47,221 bases of DNA from Sanguibacter keddieii (lineage in GTDB: Bacteria > Actinomycetota > Actinomycetes > Actinomycetales > Actinomycetaceae): the NCBI RefSeq assembly GCF_001064145.1, contig NZ_JVOJ01000046.1, positions 1 to 47,221 on the forward strand, in the 5' to 3' direction. Shown here piece after piece: positions 9,050 to 17,667 of the stretch; the stretch's first letter is position 1, and each line of letters opens with the position of its first letter. The notes beneath the pieces are model-generated. The model worked only from the letters and a program-made list of their open reading frames with translations. It searched no databases and was not told the origin of the DNA. The position numbers and the translations under genes were made by a program.

Positions 9050-10005
9050 TTGGATCGTCCTGCCAGTCGGATTCGAGGATCGGCAATGGCGTACAGGAAG
9101 TCAGCCAGGAGCGCGCCGATGACGGTCGCGAAGGAGACGATGAGCGCCACGCCCAGGAGGATCGGGTAGTCGCGCCTGCCGGTGGCCTGGTAGTACAGGT
9201 AGCCCATGCCGTTGAAGTTGAAGAGCGTCTCGATGACGAGGGCACCGCAGAACATTGCGGGGATGTACAGGCCGATCATCGTGATGACGGGGAACATGGC
9301 GTTGCGTAGCGTGTGCACGAAGACGACGCGGAACTCTGACAGGCCCTTGGCGCGGGCCGTGCGCACGTACTGCTCGTTGAGGTTATCCACCATCGAGGAG
9401 CGCACGTAACGGGCGTAGGCGGCGATCGTGCCGACCGAGAGGGCACACACCGGCAGGATCAGGTGATCCCACTGCTCCCACATGACGGAGAGGTCCTGCC
9501 CCTGCGGGGCATCGTTGGGCAGGATGGGCCACACCTGGGAGAAGAGGACGATCAGGAGGAGTCCCGCGAAGAAGATGGGCGTCGAGTAGGCCAGCAGACA
9601 CGCAATCGTCACGATGTAGTCGGGGGCCTTGTTTCTCTTCACCGCCTGCCACACGCCCAGGGGAACCGCGATGATGAGGGCCAGGATGGTGGAGAGCAGG
9701 GAGAGGAAGATGGTGCGCGGCAGGCGGGCTGCGAGCAGGTCGTTCACAGACTGGTTGTGCTGGTAGGAGTAGCCGAAGTCGCCGTGCGCAATTTTGTTCA
9801 GGTAGGTGACGTACTGCTCGGCGATCGGCCGGTCGTATCCGTTTTCGTGGTCGAAGGCTGCGAGCTGTTCTTGGGTCGCGTCCTTACCGAGTGCCGCTCG
9901 CGCTGCGCCGCCCGGCTGAGACTGGAGGAGGATGAAGGTGATGATGGTGACCAGGAAGACAACGACGACTGCCTGGCCGAGGCGTTTGAGGATGAATTGG
10001 ATCAT
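9046..10005 (-). CDS. Oligopeptide-type ABC transporter permease (OppB/DppB-like)
   Basis: 319 residues from the ATG at 10005 (MIQFILKRLGQAVVVVFLVT), which has a well-placed GGAG; a GTG four codons upstream at 10017 is also in frame but overlaps that RBS. Typical OppB layout: first helix at the N-terminus, an external loop containing YDRPIAEQYVTYL and GDFGYSY, then the permease domain with EAA loop YVRTARAKGLSEFRVVFVHT and the end LYAIADPRIRL. It forms the membrane channel with the 8150-9049 subunit. A 67-base intercistronic segment with a strong hairpin separates it from the binding-protein gene. Confidence 0.93.
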   Translation of the reverse strand: MIQFILKRLGQAVVVVFLVTIITFILLQSQPGGAARAALGKDATQEQLAAFDHENGYDRPIAEQYVTYLNKIAHGDFGYSYQHNQSVNDLLAARLPRTIFLSLLSTILALIIAVPLGVWQAVKRNKAPDYIVTIACLLAYSTPIFFAGLLLIVLFSQVWPILPNDAPQGQDLSVMWEQWDHLILPVCALSVGTIAAYARYVRSSMVDNLNEQYVRTARAKGLSEFRVVFVHTLRNAMFPVITMIGLYIPAMFCGALVIETLFNFNGMGYLYYQATGRRDYPILLGVALIVSFATVIGALLADFLYAIADPRIRLAGRSK

Positions 10006-10023
10006 TGCGAACTCCACAGTAAG

Positions 10024-10063
10024 GGGGCAGGCGCCCGCATGTGCGGGTGCGGGCGCCTGCCCC
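10024..10063 (-). terminator. Intercistronic hairpin between binding protein and permease genes
   Basis: A perfect 15-bp stem (10024-10038 with 10049-10063) with a 10-base loop and no T run. It lies inside the operon, so it is more likely an mRNA stabiliser or partial terminator that gives more binding protein than membrane subunits (as in malE-malF) than a full stop. Confidence 0.65.
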
Positions 10064-10084
10064 GTGAGGCGTCAAGGCGAAGGT

Positions 10085-11893
10085 TTACTTACCTTCGGTC
10101 GACCACGACCAATCCTCAGGCCAGGTGTCGCCGGTGGCGTCGAGTTCGCCCAGGTCGAGCGTCTTCTTCACCGCGGTGATCTGGTAGTAGGGGTTGGGCA
10201 TCCACAGAACGGGGAGGTCCTCCGCGAGGTAGTCGTTGTATGCCTGGAGAGCGTTGGGCTCGGAGGAGCGGGTCGACTCTTCGATGAGCTTGTCAGCCTC
10301 GGGGTTCTTGTACTGGCCGAGGTTGACGGGAGCGTCAGAGGCGAAGAGGCGCTCGCCGGAGGCGTAGATCGGGAAGCCCCACGAGGTCTGGGATCCGAAG
10401 AAGGACAGGTCCCAGGTGCAGGGGGTTTCGTCGTCGCATGCCTGCGAGGCGCCGACCGAGTCGGGGACCTCGTTCATGTCGATCTTGATGCCGACCTTGC
10501 CGAACTGGGAGATGATCTCCTCGAACATCTGGTGCGTGGAGACGAAGCCCGACTGGGAGATGAGCTTGAAGCTCAGCTTGTCGCCGGCCTCGATGCCCTC
10601 GCCGCACTGGCCTTCACCGGTACCGGGGTTCTCGCAGGTGGTTTCGCCGTCGGGCACGACCTTCCAGCCGTGGTCCTCAAGGAGCTTCTTGGCGGCATCC
10701 GGATCGAACTTGTAGACGCAGCCCTCGGTGGTGCCGGTCTTCTCGGCGGGCATCGGGACGGGGCCACAGGTCGGGGAAGCGGTGCCAGACCAGATCTTCT
10801 CAGACAGGGTTGGCTGGTCGATGAGCTGCTGCATCGCCTGGCGGATGTACTTCTGGTTGATGAACTTCGAGCCGGGGGCCTGGGGAGCAAAGTTCAGGGC
10901 CAGGTAGGTGATGGAGTTGCCGGGCCACAGGAAGACGTTGTAGCCCTTGTCCTCAACGGCCTTGCGCTGGTTGTACTGCGCGGCCGGAATGTAGCCGAAG
11001 TCGATGGCGCCCGAACGCACGGAGTTGAATTCGGCGTCGTCACCCGTGAATGCCTTGTAGATCAACGCGTCGATCTTGGGCTTGTCCTCGCCCCAGTAGT
11101 TCTCGTTGGGGACGAGCGTCAGGCCCTGGTCGGGGGTGAATTCCTTGAGCTTCCAGGGGCCGTTCACCGTCTGCCACAGCGGGTTGGTGGCGTAGGAGGA
11201 CAGGTTCTTGGCCTCGCCCTGCAGGTAGGCGAAGACAGCCTGCGCGCCCTCGGGGGTGCGGTCGAGGTCGGAGACGGCCTCGTCGGCGCTGGACTTGTCC
11301 CAGGCGTGCTGGGGGAGCAGAGCGACCTTGTTGATCTGGTTGTCAATGAACCAGGCCGGGGCGAACTTGGTCTCGGTGGTGATCGAGAAGGTGTGCTCGT
11401 CGACGATCTTCAGATCGGCACCGTCGGGGAAGAAGCCCTTCTTGTAGGAGGCCCATTCGTCCTTGTTGTTGGTGACGAGGTTCCACCAGAACTCAACGTC
11501 GCGGGTGGTGACGGGCGTGCCGTCGGACCACTTGGCGTCGTCGCGCAGCTTGATGGTGTAGGTCAGGCCGTCCTCAGAGACCTCGGGAACGGTGCCCAGG
11601 GACTTGGGGAGGTTGATCTTGTAGGGGGTGTCAGAGGTGGACTTGTAGGCGAAGAGCGGGCGGTACATCGCCTGGATGAACTGGCCGTTCTCGCCCTGCG
11701 TGTAGCCCTTTGCCGAGACCGGGAAGATCCAGTTGGGGGTGCGCGAGGCCATCGTGACCTCGTTCTTTCCGGTTTCCGAGTTGGCTGCCTGGCCGCCGCT
11801 ACTGCTGCTGCCGCCACAGGCGGACAGGCCGAGGGATGCGACCATTGCGAGGGCCGCGCCGGTGACCATCCACCGCTTCTTTCTAAGGTTCAT
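10085..11893 (-). CDS. Family 5 (peptide-type) substrate-binding lipoprotein
   Basis: 602 residues. The N-terminus has a lipoprotein signal (RKKRW, hydrophobic stretch, lipobox LSAC with Cys26) and a Gly/Ser-rich tether. The mature part has the SBP_bac_5 pattern: LRDDAKWSDGTPVTTRDVEFWW near the start and YNDYLAEDLPVLWMPNPYY near the end. Family 5 proteins capture peptides, but also muropeptides, opines, sugars or nickel. The divergent neighbours (M81 peptidase, ROK kinase, NagB) suggest an amino-sugar-containing, amide-linked ligand (inference). RBS GGAG precedes the ATG. First gene of a four-gene operon that probably reads from the AT-rich divergent promoter region at 11894-12142. Confidence 0.92.
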   Translation of the reverse strand: MNLRKKRWMVTGAALAMVASLGLSACGGSSSSGGQAANSETGKNEVTMASRTPNWIFPVSAKGYTQGENGQFIQAMYRPLFAYKSTSDTPYKINLPKSLGTVPEVSEDGLTYTIKLRDDAKWSDGTPVTTRDVEFWWNLVTNNKDEWASYKKGFFPDGADLKIVDEHTFSITTETKFAPAWFIDNQINKVALLPQHAWDKSSADEAVSDLDRTPEGAQAVFAYLQGEAKNLSSYATNPLWQTVNGPWKLKEFTPDQGLTLVPNENYWGEDKPKIDALIYKAFTGDDAEFNSVRSGAIDFGYIPAAQYNQRKAVEDKGYNVFLWPGNSITYLALNFAPQAPGSKFINQKYIRQAMQQLIDQPTLSEKIWSGTASPTCGPVPMPAEKTGTTEGCVYKFDPDAAKKLLEDHGWKVVPDGETTCENPGTGEGQCGEGIEAGDKLSFKLISQSGFVSTHQMFEEIISQFGKVGIKIDMNEVPDSVGASQACDDETPCTWDLSFFGSQTSWGFPIYASGERLFASDAPVNLGQYKNPEADKLIEESTRSSEPNALQAYNDYLAEDLPVLWMPNPYYQITAVKKTLDLGELDATGDTWPEDWSWSTEGK

Positions 11894-12142
11894 GACTGCT
11901 CCAAATCAACGTTGATCAGGGACACTGACGGATGACAACCCTGTCAGATGGCATTCATCATATGACAGATTGTCGGCGAATGTTGGCACTTTGGCCAAAA
12001 TGTGGAATGTTACGAAAAAATAACAAGATATTTTGGCGAAAGAAGTGTCGAACTTTCTTCGGTGGGGCATAATTGATCATGTTCTCAACGATGAGCGCGG
12101 TGTAACGTTGTAGTTACTGCATACGTACTTAGAGGAGGTGTC
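11894..12142. promoter_or_regulatory. Divergent promoter region with candidate operator palindromes
   Basis: This AT-rich 249-bp region separates the transporter operon (minus) from the ROK operon (plus). It holds a perfect palindrome TTTGGCCAAA at 11990-11999, an imperfect 25-bp palindrome at 12037-12061 (CGAAAGAAG...CTTTCTTCG), and an inverted CTGTCA/TGACAG pair at 11941-11946/11963-11968. One of these is the likely site of the ROK regulator. Exact -10/-35 boxes cannot be fixed by eye. Confidence 0.5.
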
Positions 12143-13291
12143 ATGGCCACGCATGATGTCGACGAGACTGTCCTGACGCTGATTGGGTCCGGTCAAGCGG
12201 ACACCAGGCCAGCGATTGTCAAGCAAACGGGCCTCGCACCATCAACGGTGTCGGCCGCTGTGTCTCGCCTTGTCGAAGCCGGGGTCATCGCGGAAGCGGA
12301 ACAGTCTGTTTCCACGGGCGGGCGGCGTGCGCGGCGCCTCGTCACATCCGATGGCGCCGGAGCACTCGCCCTCGTTGAGCTGGGAGCTCACCACGGCCTC
12401 GTGGCACTGACGGACCCCACCCGCGGAGTCGGGCAGGCCTCGAGCCTCCTTATTGACATCGCGGAAGGTCCCCAGGTGGTGCTTGACGCCGTCATGGAGG
12501 AGGTATCCCGCCAGGAAGAAACTGCCGGCGTGCGGGTCGGTGGCATCGCCCTGGCGGTTCCCGGTCCCGTAGACGCGGAGCGCTCGCGCGTCATCCGTCC
12601 CGCCCGCATGCCCGGGTGGGACGGTATCAACGTCGCCGAGGCCGTGACCGAGCAGTGCGGACTGCCCGCCCTCATCGAAAACGACGCGCGCGCGGGAGCC
12701 ATCGGCGAATCCGTGTACCGGCGTCGTCTTCAGGGCGTGACCCCCATCGATACCCTCATCTACGTCAAGGCTGGTTCCGCCATCGGCGGTGCCTACCTCG
12801 TTGATGGCGTGCCGCAGGTCGGGCAGGGCGGACTGGCTGGGGACATCTCGCACATCCCCGTCGAGGCCGCCGCGGGCCGCCCCTGCAAGTGCGGCAACGT
12901 CGGATGCCTCGAGACGATCGCGTCCGCTGACTCGATCCGAGCAGACCTGGCCGCTACCGGCCTCGTCTATGAGAACAACGCACAGCTTCTGGCCGCCGCA
13001 CGCGACGGCATCCCCGAAGTTGCGACGGCTATCCGCCAGGCGGGCACTCTCCTGGGTCTCTGCGTCGCCCACCTTGTGTCCTTCCTGGCACCCCAGGGAG
13101 TCATCGTCGGTGGAGCGCTCTCCGCCGTCGATGCCTTCACTGCCGGAGTGCGCGCCGCACTCCACCAATCCTGCCTCCCCTCGATCATGGAACACCTCGT
13201 GATCGAATCGTCTCGATCAGGGCGCGAAGCAGCGCTCTGGGGGCTCTCGACACTCACCCCCTCAAAGATCTCAAAGGAGAATCGCTCATGA
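12143..13291 (+). CDS. ROK family transcriptional regulator
   Basis: 382 residues. The N-terminal ~65 residues form a winged helix-turn-helix (TRPAIVKQTGLAPSTVSAAV, residues 21-40), followed by a ROK sugar-kinase-like domain with the ROK zinc motif CKCGNVGCLE (Cys248, 250, 255), His237 and ENDARAG (Asp181). NagC, Mlc and XylR share this layout and sense sugars or sugar phosphates. RBS AGAGGAGG sits 5 bases from the ATG. The stop overlaps the next start (ATGA). Its place at the head of this operon and opposite the transporter operon makes it the probable controller of both, with an amino-sugar derivative as effector (inference). Confidence 0.9.
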   Translation: MATHDVDETVLTLIGSGQADTRPAIVKQTGLAPSTVSAAVSRLVEAGVIAEAEQSVSTGGRRARRLVTSDGAGALALVELGAHHGLVALTDPTRGVGQASSLLIDIAEGPQVVLDAVMEEVSRQEETAGVRVGGIALAVPGPVDAERSRVIRPARMPGWDGINVAEAVTEQCGLPALIENDARAGAIGESVYRRRLQGVTPIDTLIYVKAGSAIGGAYLVDGVPQVGQGGLAGDISHIPVEAAAGRPCKCGNVGCLETIASADSIRADLAATGLVYENNAQLLAAARDGIPEVATAIRQAGTLLGLCVAHLVSFLAPQGVIVGGALSAVDAFTAGVRAALHQSCLPSIMEHLVIESSRSGREAALWGLSTLTPSKISKENRS

Positions 13292-14745
13292 CCAAGCCCC
13301 GCATCGCGGTCGCCGGAATCCACATCGAATCCTCGACGTTCACGCCCTACACCTCGACCGCTGACGACTTCATCGTCACCCGCGGCGAGCAGCTGATGGA
13401 GCGCTTCTACTGGCGTGACGAGGACTGGGCCACCCAGATCGAGTGGATCCCCGTCCTGCACTCGCGCGCCCTGCCCGGCGGCGTCGTCGAACGCGGTGCC
13501 TACGACGCCTGGAAGGCAGAGATCCTCGAAGGCCTCGCGGCCGCCGGCCCCCTGGACGGCATCTTCTTCGACATCCACGGTGCCATGAGCGTCCAGGGCA
13601 TGGACGATGCCGAGGGCGACCTCATCAACGCCATCCGCGGTGTCATTGGCCCCGAGCCCATGGTCAGCGCCTCGATGGACCTGCACGGAAACGTCTCCCA
13701 GGACCTCTTCGACGGCTGCGACATCCTCACCTGCTACCGCCTCGCACCCCACGAGGACGCCCTCGAGTCGCGTCGTCGTGCCGCCTACAACCTGGGCATG
13801 CGCCTCCTGAACGGAGTGCCCAAGCCCGTCAAGGCCCTCGTCCACGTCCCTGTGCTGCTGCCGGGCGAGAAGACCTCGACCCGCATCGAACCCGCCAAGT
13901 CCCTGTATAAGATGATCGATCCCATCGAAGAAATGGACGGTATCCTGGATGCCGCGATCTGGATCGGCTTCGCGTGGGCCGACCAGCCGCGCTGCAAGGG
14001 CGCGGTCGTCGTCACGGGTGACGACGCGGAGCTCGTCAAGGAACAGGCCGAGCGCATCGGCCAGTACTTCTGGGACGTGCACGACCGCTTCGAGTTCGTG
14101 GCGCCCGTCGCCTCCATGGAAGAGTGCCTGGCAGCCGCCGAGGAGGGCCCCAAGCCCTTCTTCATCTCCGACTCCGGCGACAACCCGGGTGCCGGCGGTG
14201 CCGACGACGTGACGGTCGCGCTCGCGGCCCTGCTCGCTTGGAAGCCCGTCCAGGAGGCCACACTCGACGTCGTCTACGCCTCGATCATTGATCCTGCCGC
14301 GGCCGCTGTCGCGTGGGAGGCCGGCGTCGGCGCCGAGGTCGACCTCGAGGTCGGCGGACACATCGACACCCGCGAGCCCGGGCCCCTCGCCGTCCATGCC
14401 ACGGTCGAGGCCCTCGCCGACGATCCGATGGGCGGCCACACCGCGCTGCTGCGCACGGGCGGCCTGCGCTTCATCATCACGACGAACCGCAACCAGTACA
14501 CGATGTACAGCCAGTTCGAGCTGCTCGGCGTGGACATCACCACCGCCGACGTTGTCGTCGTCAAGATCGGTTACCTCGAGCCCGACCTGTACGAGACCCA
14601 GAAGGGCTGGCTCATGGCGCTGACCCCCGGCGGCGTCGATCAGGACCTCATCCGCCTCGGTCACCACAAGATTGAGCGCCCGATGTTCCCCTTCGATCCG
14701 GATATGGCAGATCCCGATCTGCATGCTCAGGTCGTCGTACCATGA
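13288..14745 (+). CDS. M81 family metallopeptidase (MlrC-like)
   Basis: 485 residues, the usual size of MlrC/M81 proteins. Probable zinc ligands and motifs are all present: FFDIHGAMS (Asp95, His97), MDLHGN (Asp131, His133), PHED (His155-Asp157) and SDSGDNPGAGGADDV (295-309). MlrC hydrolyses linearised microcystin in sphingomonads; most homologues have unknown peptide or amide substrates. Translationally coupled to the ROK regulator before it and the ROK kinase after it (both ATGA). In this setting it probably cleaves an amide or peptide bond in the molecule imported by the divergent transporter and feeds the sugar part to the kinase; that role is inference. Confidence 0.9.
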   Translation: MTKPRIAVAGIHIESSTFTPYTSTADDFIVTRGEQLMERFYWRDEDWATQIEWIPVLHSRALPGGVVERGAYDAWKAEILEGLAAAGPLDGIFFDIHGAMSVQGMDDAEGDLINAIRGVIGPEPMVSASMDLHGNVSQDLFDGCDILTCYRLAPHEDALESRRRAAYNLGMRLLNGVPKPVKALVHVPVLLPGEKTSTRIEPAKSLYKMIDPIEEMDGILDAAIWIGFAWADQPRCKGAVVVTGDDAELVKEQAERIGQYFWDVHDRFEFVAPVASMEECLAAAEEGPKPFFISDSGDNPGAGGADDVTVALAALLAWKPVQEATLDVVYASIIDPAAAAVAWEAGVGAEVDLEVGGHIDTREPGPLAVHATVEALADDPMGGHTALLRTGGLRFIITTNRNQYTMYSQFELLGVDITTADVVVVKIGYLEPDLYETQKGWLMALTPGGVDQDLIRLGHHKIERPMFPFDPDMADPDLHAQVVVP

Positions 14746-15674
14746 GCGCCGTCAAGGATTCCCAGGGTCCGGTCTTCGCGGGCATCGACATCGGCGGCAC
14801 ATCCATCAAGTGGATGATCGTCGATGAAGCAGGCACGATCCTCACCCAGGGCAACGAGCCGACCGACCGCGAGGCCGTGGCCGCGCAGGTGGGACGCATC
14901 GGCGCGCGCCTTGCGAGCGACTATCCGGGACTGGTTGGTTTCGGCCTGATTTGCCCCGGCCTCGTCGATGAGGAGCGCGGGACCGTCGTGTACGCGGCGA
15001 ACCTTGAGCTACGTGGCGTCCAGCTGGCCCGCGCGGTCGAGGAGGCCACGGGCGTGCCCGCCGCACTTATGCACGACGGGCGCGCCGCCGGCCTGGCCGA
15101 GGGCCTCCTCGGCGCGGGCCGAGGGGCTTCCTCCTTCCTCATGATGCCCATCGGCACCGGCATCTCCGTGGCCCTCATGCTCGGGGATAACCTGTGGAGC
15201 GGAGCGACGTTTAGCGCCGGTGAAGTCGGGCACGCGCCCGTCTTCCCCGGCGGCGAATCCTGCCGCTGCGGATCGCGCGGCTGCCTGGAGGTCTACGCCT
15301 CGGCGAAGGGCATCGCGAGGCGCTACGAGCAGGCGACCGGCGAGGACATCGGTGCGAAGGCTATCGAAGCCGGCATCGGTACGGATCCGGTCGCGACCGA
15401 GGTGTGGAACACCGCGGTTCGTGCACTCGCGCTATCCCTCACCCACATGACACTCACCGTCGACGTTGAGCGCATCATCATCGGCGGCGGCCTGTCGCAC
15501 GCGGGGGAGAACCTGCTGGCACCGCTGCGAGCGGAATTCGCCTCGATGCTGACATTCCGCGACGCTCCCGAGATCGTTCGAGCCTCCCTCGGGGGAGCGG
15601 GCGGACGCTGGGGTGCCGCGATCCTGGCCGCCCGCGTGGGAGGCTCGACGTGCTACGAGAGGTGGCAGCCGTGA
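14742..15674 (+). CDS. ROK family sugar kinase
   Basis: 310 residues, kinase-sized and without a DNA-binding head. ATP-binding motif DIGGTSIK (16-23), probable catalytic Asp112 in HDGRAAG, EVGH with zinc-ligand His164, and the ROK zinc motif CRCGSRGCLE (Cys174, 176, 181). ROK kinases phosphorylate glucose, GlcNAc, ManNAc, glucosamine and similar sugars at the 6-position. The usual END around the catalytic Asp is HD here. The start overlaps the M81 stop (ATGA) and the stop overlaps the cutC start (GTGA). With nagB downstream, a 6-phosphorylated amino sugar is the likely product (inference). Confidence 0.9.
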   Translation: MSAVKDSQGPVFAGIDIGGTSIKWMIVDEAGTILTQGNEPTDREAVAAQVGRIGARLASDYPGLVGFGLICPGLVDEERGTVVYAANLELRGVQLARAVEEATGVPAALMHDGRAAGLAEGLLGAGRGASSFLMMPIGTGISVALMLGDNLWSGATFSAGEVGHAPVFPGGESCRCGSRGCLEVYASAKGIARRYEQATGEDIGAKAIEAGIGTDPVATEVWNTAVRALALSLTHMTLTVDVERIIIGGGLSHAGENLLAPLRAEFASMLTFRDAPEIVRASLGGAGGRWGAAILAARVGGSTCYERWQP

Positions 15675-16351
15675 CGACTGTAGAGATTTGCGTGGAAGAT
15701 GCCGTGGGTGTGCGCCGTGCGCGCGACGGGGGAGCGGATCGCATCGAGATCTGCACCGACCTGTCGTGCGGCGGCCTGACCCCCGCATTCGACGAGGTGG
15801 CAGCCGCCCTCGAGGTGGCGCCCGCCGGGGGCGTTCAGGTGCTCGTGCGCCCGCGCCCGGGGGACTTCGTGCATACGCGCGAGGAGGTCGACCGCATCGC
15901 CTCCGATATTGTGACGCTCTCGTCGATCGGTCGGGGAGCGCACGTGCGCCTCGGCTTCGTCGTCGGCGTCATTACCCGCGACGGGCAGATCGACGTGAAC
16001 GCGTCCGCGCGCCTGCGGGATACCGCCGAGGACGCGCCGCTGACCTTCCACCGTGGATTCGACCAGGTTGTGGATCAGGATCGTAGCCTCGACGTCCTCA
16101 TGGAACTCGGGTACGACCGCGTGCTGACGACGGGTGGGGATCCGGCCGTCGCACAGCCGGACGCCCTGGCCCGCCTCGTCGAGCGCGGGGGAGACGACAT
16201 CATCATCCTGGTGTCGGGTGGCCTGCGCGCTCATAACGTCGCCGAGGTCGTGGCTGCCTCGGGAGCTCGAGAGGTCCACATGCGCGCCCCCGGAACCTCG
16301 GGAACCGATCAGGCGGAGGTCGAGCGAATCGTCGCTGCCCTGCACGGATAG
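15671..16351 (+). CDS. cutC: CutC family protein
   Basis: 226 residues from the GTG at 15671, which overlaps the kinase stop (GTGA) and gives the usual CutC N-terminus TVEICVEDAVGVRRA; an ATG seven codons earlier is in frame but has no RBS. Family patterns ADRIEICTDLSCGGLTPAF, VRPRPGDFVHT, FHRGFDQVVD and VLTTGGDPA are present. CutC is a TIM-barrel protein named for a copper-tolerance phenotype in E. coli; its biochemical activity is unsettled. Here it is embedded in a sugar-catabolic operon with no copper gene nearby, which supports a metabolic role. Confidence 0.88.
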   Translation: MTTVEICVEDAVGVRRARDGGADRIEICTDLSCGGLTPAFDEVAAALEVAPAGGVQVLVRPRPGDFVHTREEVDRIASDIVTLSSIGRGAHVRLGFVVGVITRDGQIDVNASARLRDTAEDAPLTFHRGFDQVVDQDRSLDVLMELGYDRVLTTGGDPAVAQPDALARLVERGGDDIIILVSGGLRAHNVAEVVAASGAREVHMRAPGTSGTDQAEVERIVAALHG

Positions 16352-16426
16352 CCCAGCTCACACGTTTTCGAAAAATCTTCATCGATTCGTCTGACAAATC
16401 GACGTCGACAGTGTAAGGTTAAACAC

Positions 16427-17200
16427 ATGAGAATTGGAATTTTCAACGACGAAGATCAGATCGCATCCCTCGCAGCGGACCGCATCCTCGAGGTGTACCG
16501 CGCTAAGCCGAACTTCGTGCTCGGCCTGGCCACCGGCTCCTCGCCGCTCAAGCTCTACGCAGAGCTCGTGCGCCGCTACGAGGCAGGTCAGATCTCCTTT
16601 GCCCAGGTTCGTTCCTACAACCTCGACGAGTACGTGGGCCTGCCCCGCGACCACTACGAGGGTTACGCGAACTTCATCCACCGCAACCTCGTCGACCTCG
16701 TCGACATGCCCGAGGGTGCGGCACACGGCCCCGACGGCTGGTGCGATGACCTCGAGGCCGGCGCTGCCGCCTACGACGAGGCCATTAAGGCCGACGGCGG
16801 CATCGACATCCAGGTCCTCGGTATCGGCTCGGACGGCCACATCGGCTTCAACGAGCCTGGCGGCACCCTCGCGTCGCGCACCCACGTGGGTGTCCTGACC
16901 GAGCAGACCCGCCGCGACAACGCCCGCTTCTTCGACGGCGACATCGACCAGGTCCCCACGCACTGCGTGACCCAGGGTCTGGGCACGATCATGGACTCGC
17001 GCGCCCACATCTTCATTGCCACGGGTGAAGGCAAGGCCGACGCGGTCAAGGCCATGATCGAGGGCGGCGTCACCCAGCGCTGGCCCGCGTCCATCCTCCA
17101 GCACCACCCCGACGTCACCGTGCTCCTCGACGAGGCCGCCGCCTCCAAGCTCGAGCTCGCGGACTTCTACAAGGAGGTCTGGGAGAAGGAACACCTGTGA
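16427..17200 (+). CDS. nagB: Glucosamine-6-phosphate deaminase
   Basis: 257 residues. Converts glucosamine 6-phosphate to fructose 6-phosphate and ammonia. Motifs are intact: substrate-phosphate loop TGSSP (36-40), catalytic Asp67 in NLDEY, and SDGHIGFNEPG with Asp136, His138 and Glu143. It lies 75 bases after cutC with its own AAGG RBS and probably an extra promoter in that AT-rich gap. No nagA deacetylase is in the window, so either it lies elsewhere or the deacylation step is done by another enzyme here. Ends in a terminator at 17223-17252. Confidence 0.95.
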   Translation: MRIGIFNDEDQIASLAADRILEVYRAKPNFVLGLATGSSPLKLYAELVRRYEAGQISFAQVRSYNLDEYVGLPRDHYEGYANFIHRNLVDLVDMPEGAAHGPDGWCDDLEAGAAAYDEAIKADGGIDIQVLGIGSDGHIGFNEPGGTLASRTHVGVLTEQTRRDNARFFDGDIDQVPTHCVTQGLGTIMDSRAHIFIATGEGKADAVKAMIEGGVTQRWPASILQHHPDVTVLLDEAAASKLELADFYKEVWEKEHL

Positions 17201-17222
17201 GATAGGTTCCCCATCCGGCTGC

Positions 17223-17252
17223 GCCCCGGCCTCATCAATGCGAGGTCGGGGC
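17223..17252 (+). terminator. Terminator of the nagB operon (GCCCCGGCCTC stem family)
   Basis: An 11-bp stem (17223-17233 with 17242-17252, one G-T wobble) with an 8-base loop followed by CTTATTGT. The stem shares the GCCCCGGCCTC word with other terminators in the window. Confidence 0.85.
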
Positions 17253-17325
17253 CTTATTGTGAGGGTCGCTTCTTCGCTCCGGGCGCACGCGTGCCACCCG
17301 TTGGAAGCACCCCCAGGCACGTACA

Positions 17326-17667
17326 ATGGTCCCCATGCGTAATGCCCTCGACGAACCCACCGGCCCCTCCGCGCCCTCCGGTCCCTCCACCGCGTCCTCG
17401 ACCGGCCTTCTGGAGCGTACCGAGACCCGCAAAGAGCGCACCGGCGGGGATGGCGACCGCTTCGCCCACTTCGTGCGCAAGGACAAGGCGAACTCGTCCA
17501 TGGTGACTGGACAGCCCGTCGTCGCCCTGTGCGGCAAGGTGTGGATCCCCACCCGCGACGCCTCGCAGTACCCGGTGTGCCCCACCTGCAAGGAACTGCG
17601 CGACTCGATGGGAAAGAATGGGCGTAACTGGCCTTTCTCTGACGGTGGAAAGGGCTCCGACAAGTGA
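17326..17667 (+). CDS. DUF3039 family protein
   Basis: 113 residues (105 aligned residues or so if the in-frame ATG at 17335 is used; neither start has a strong RBS). A Pro/Ser-rich head is followed by the conserved part: RFAHFVRKDKANSSMVTG, then VVALCGKVWIPTRD and PVCPTCKELRD. The Cys residues (CGK and CPTC) with His look like a small zinc site. DUF3039 is an actinobacterial family of unknown function. Its stop overlaps the GTG of the downstream helicase, a pairing I recall from other actinobacteria, so the two probably work together. Confidence 0.85.
   Translation: MVPMRNALDEPTGPSAPSGPSTASSTGLLERTETRKERTGGDGDRFAHFVRKDKANSSMVTGQPVVALCGKVWIPTRDASQYPVCPTCKELRDSMGKNGRNWPFSDGGKGSDK

Noticed and set aside
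9932-11935. 667-codon plus-strand frame opposite the binding-protein gene
   Set aside because: No recognisable protein features and no RBS; the minus strand encodes a lipoprotein with signal peptide and lipobox.
12967-14724. 585-codon minus-strand frame opposite the M81 peptidase
   Set aside because: Shadow frame; metal-binding motifs and coupled starts are on the plus strand.
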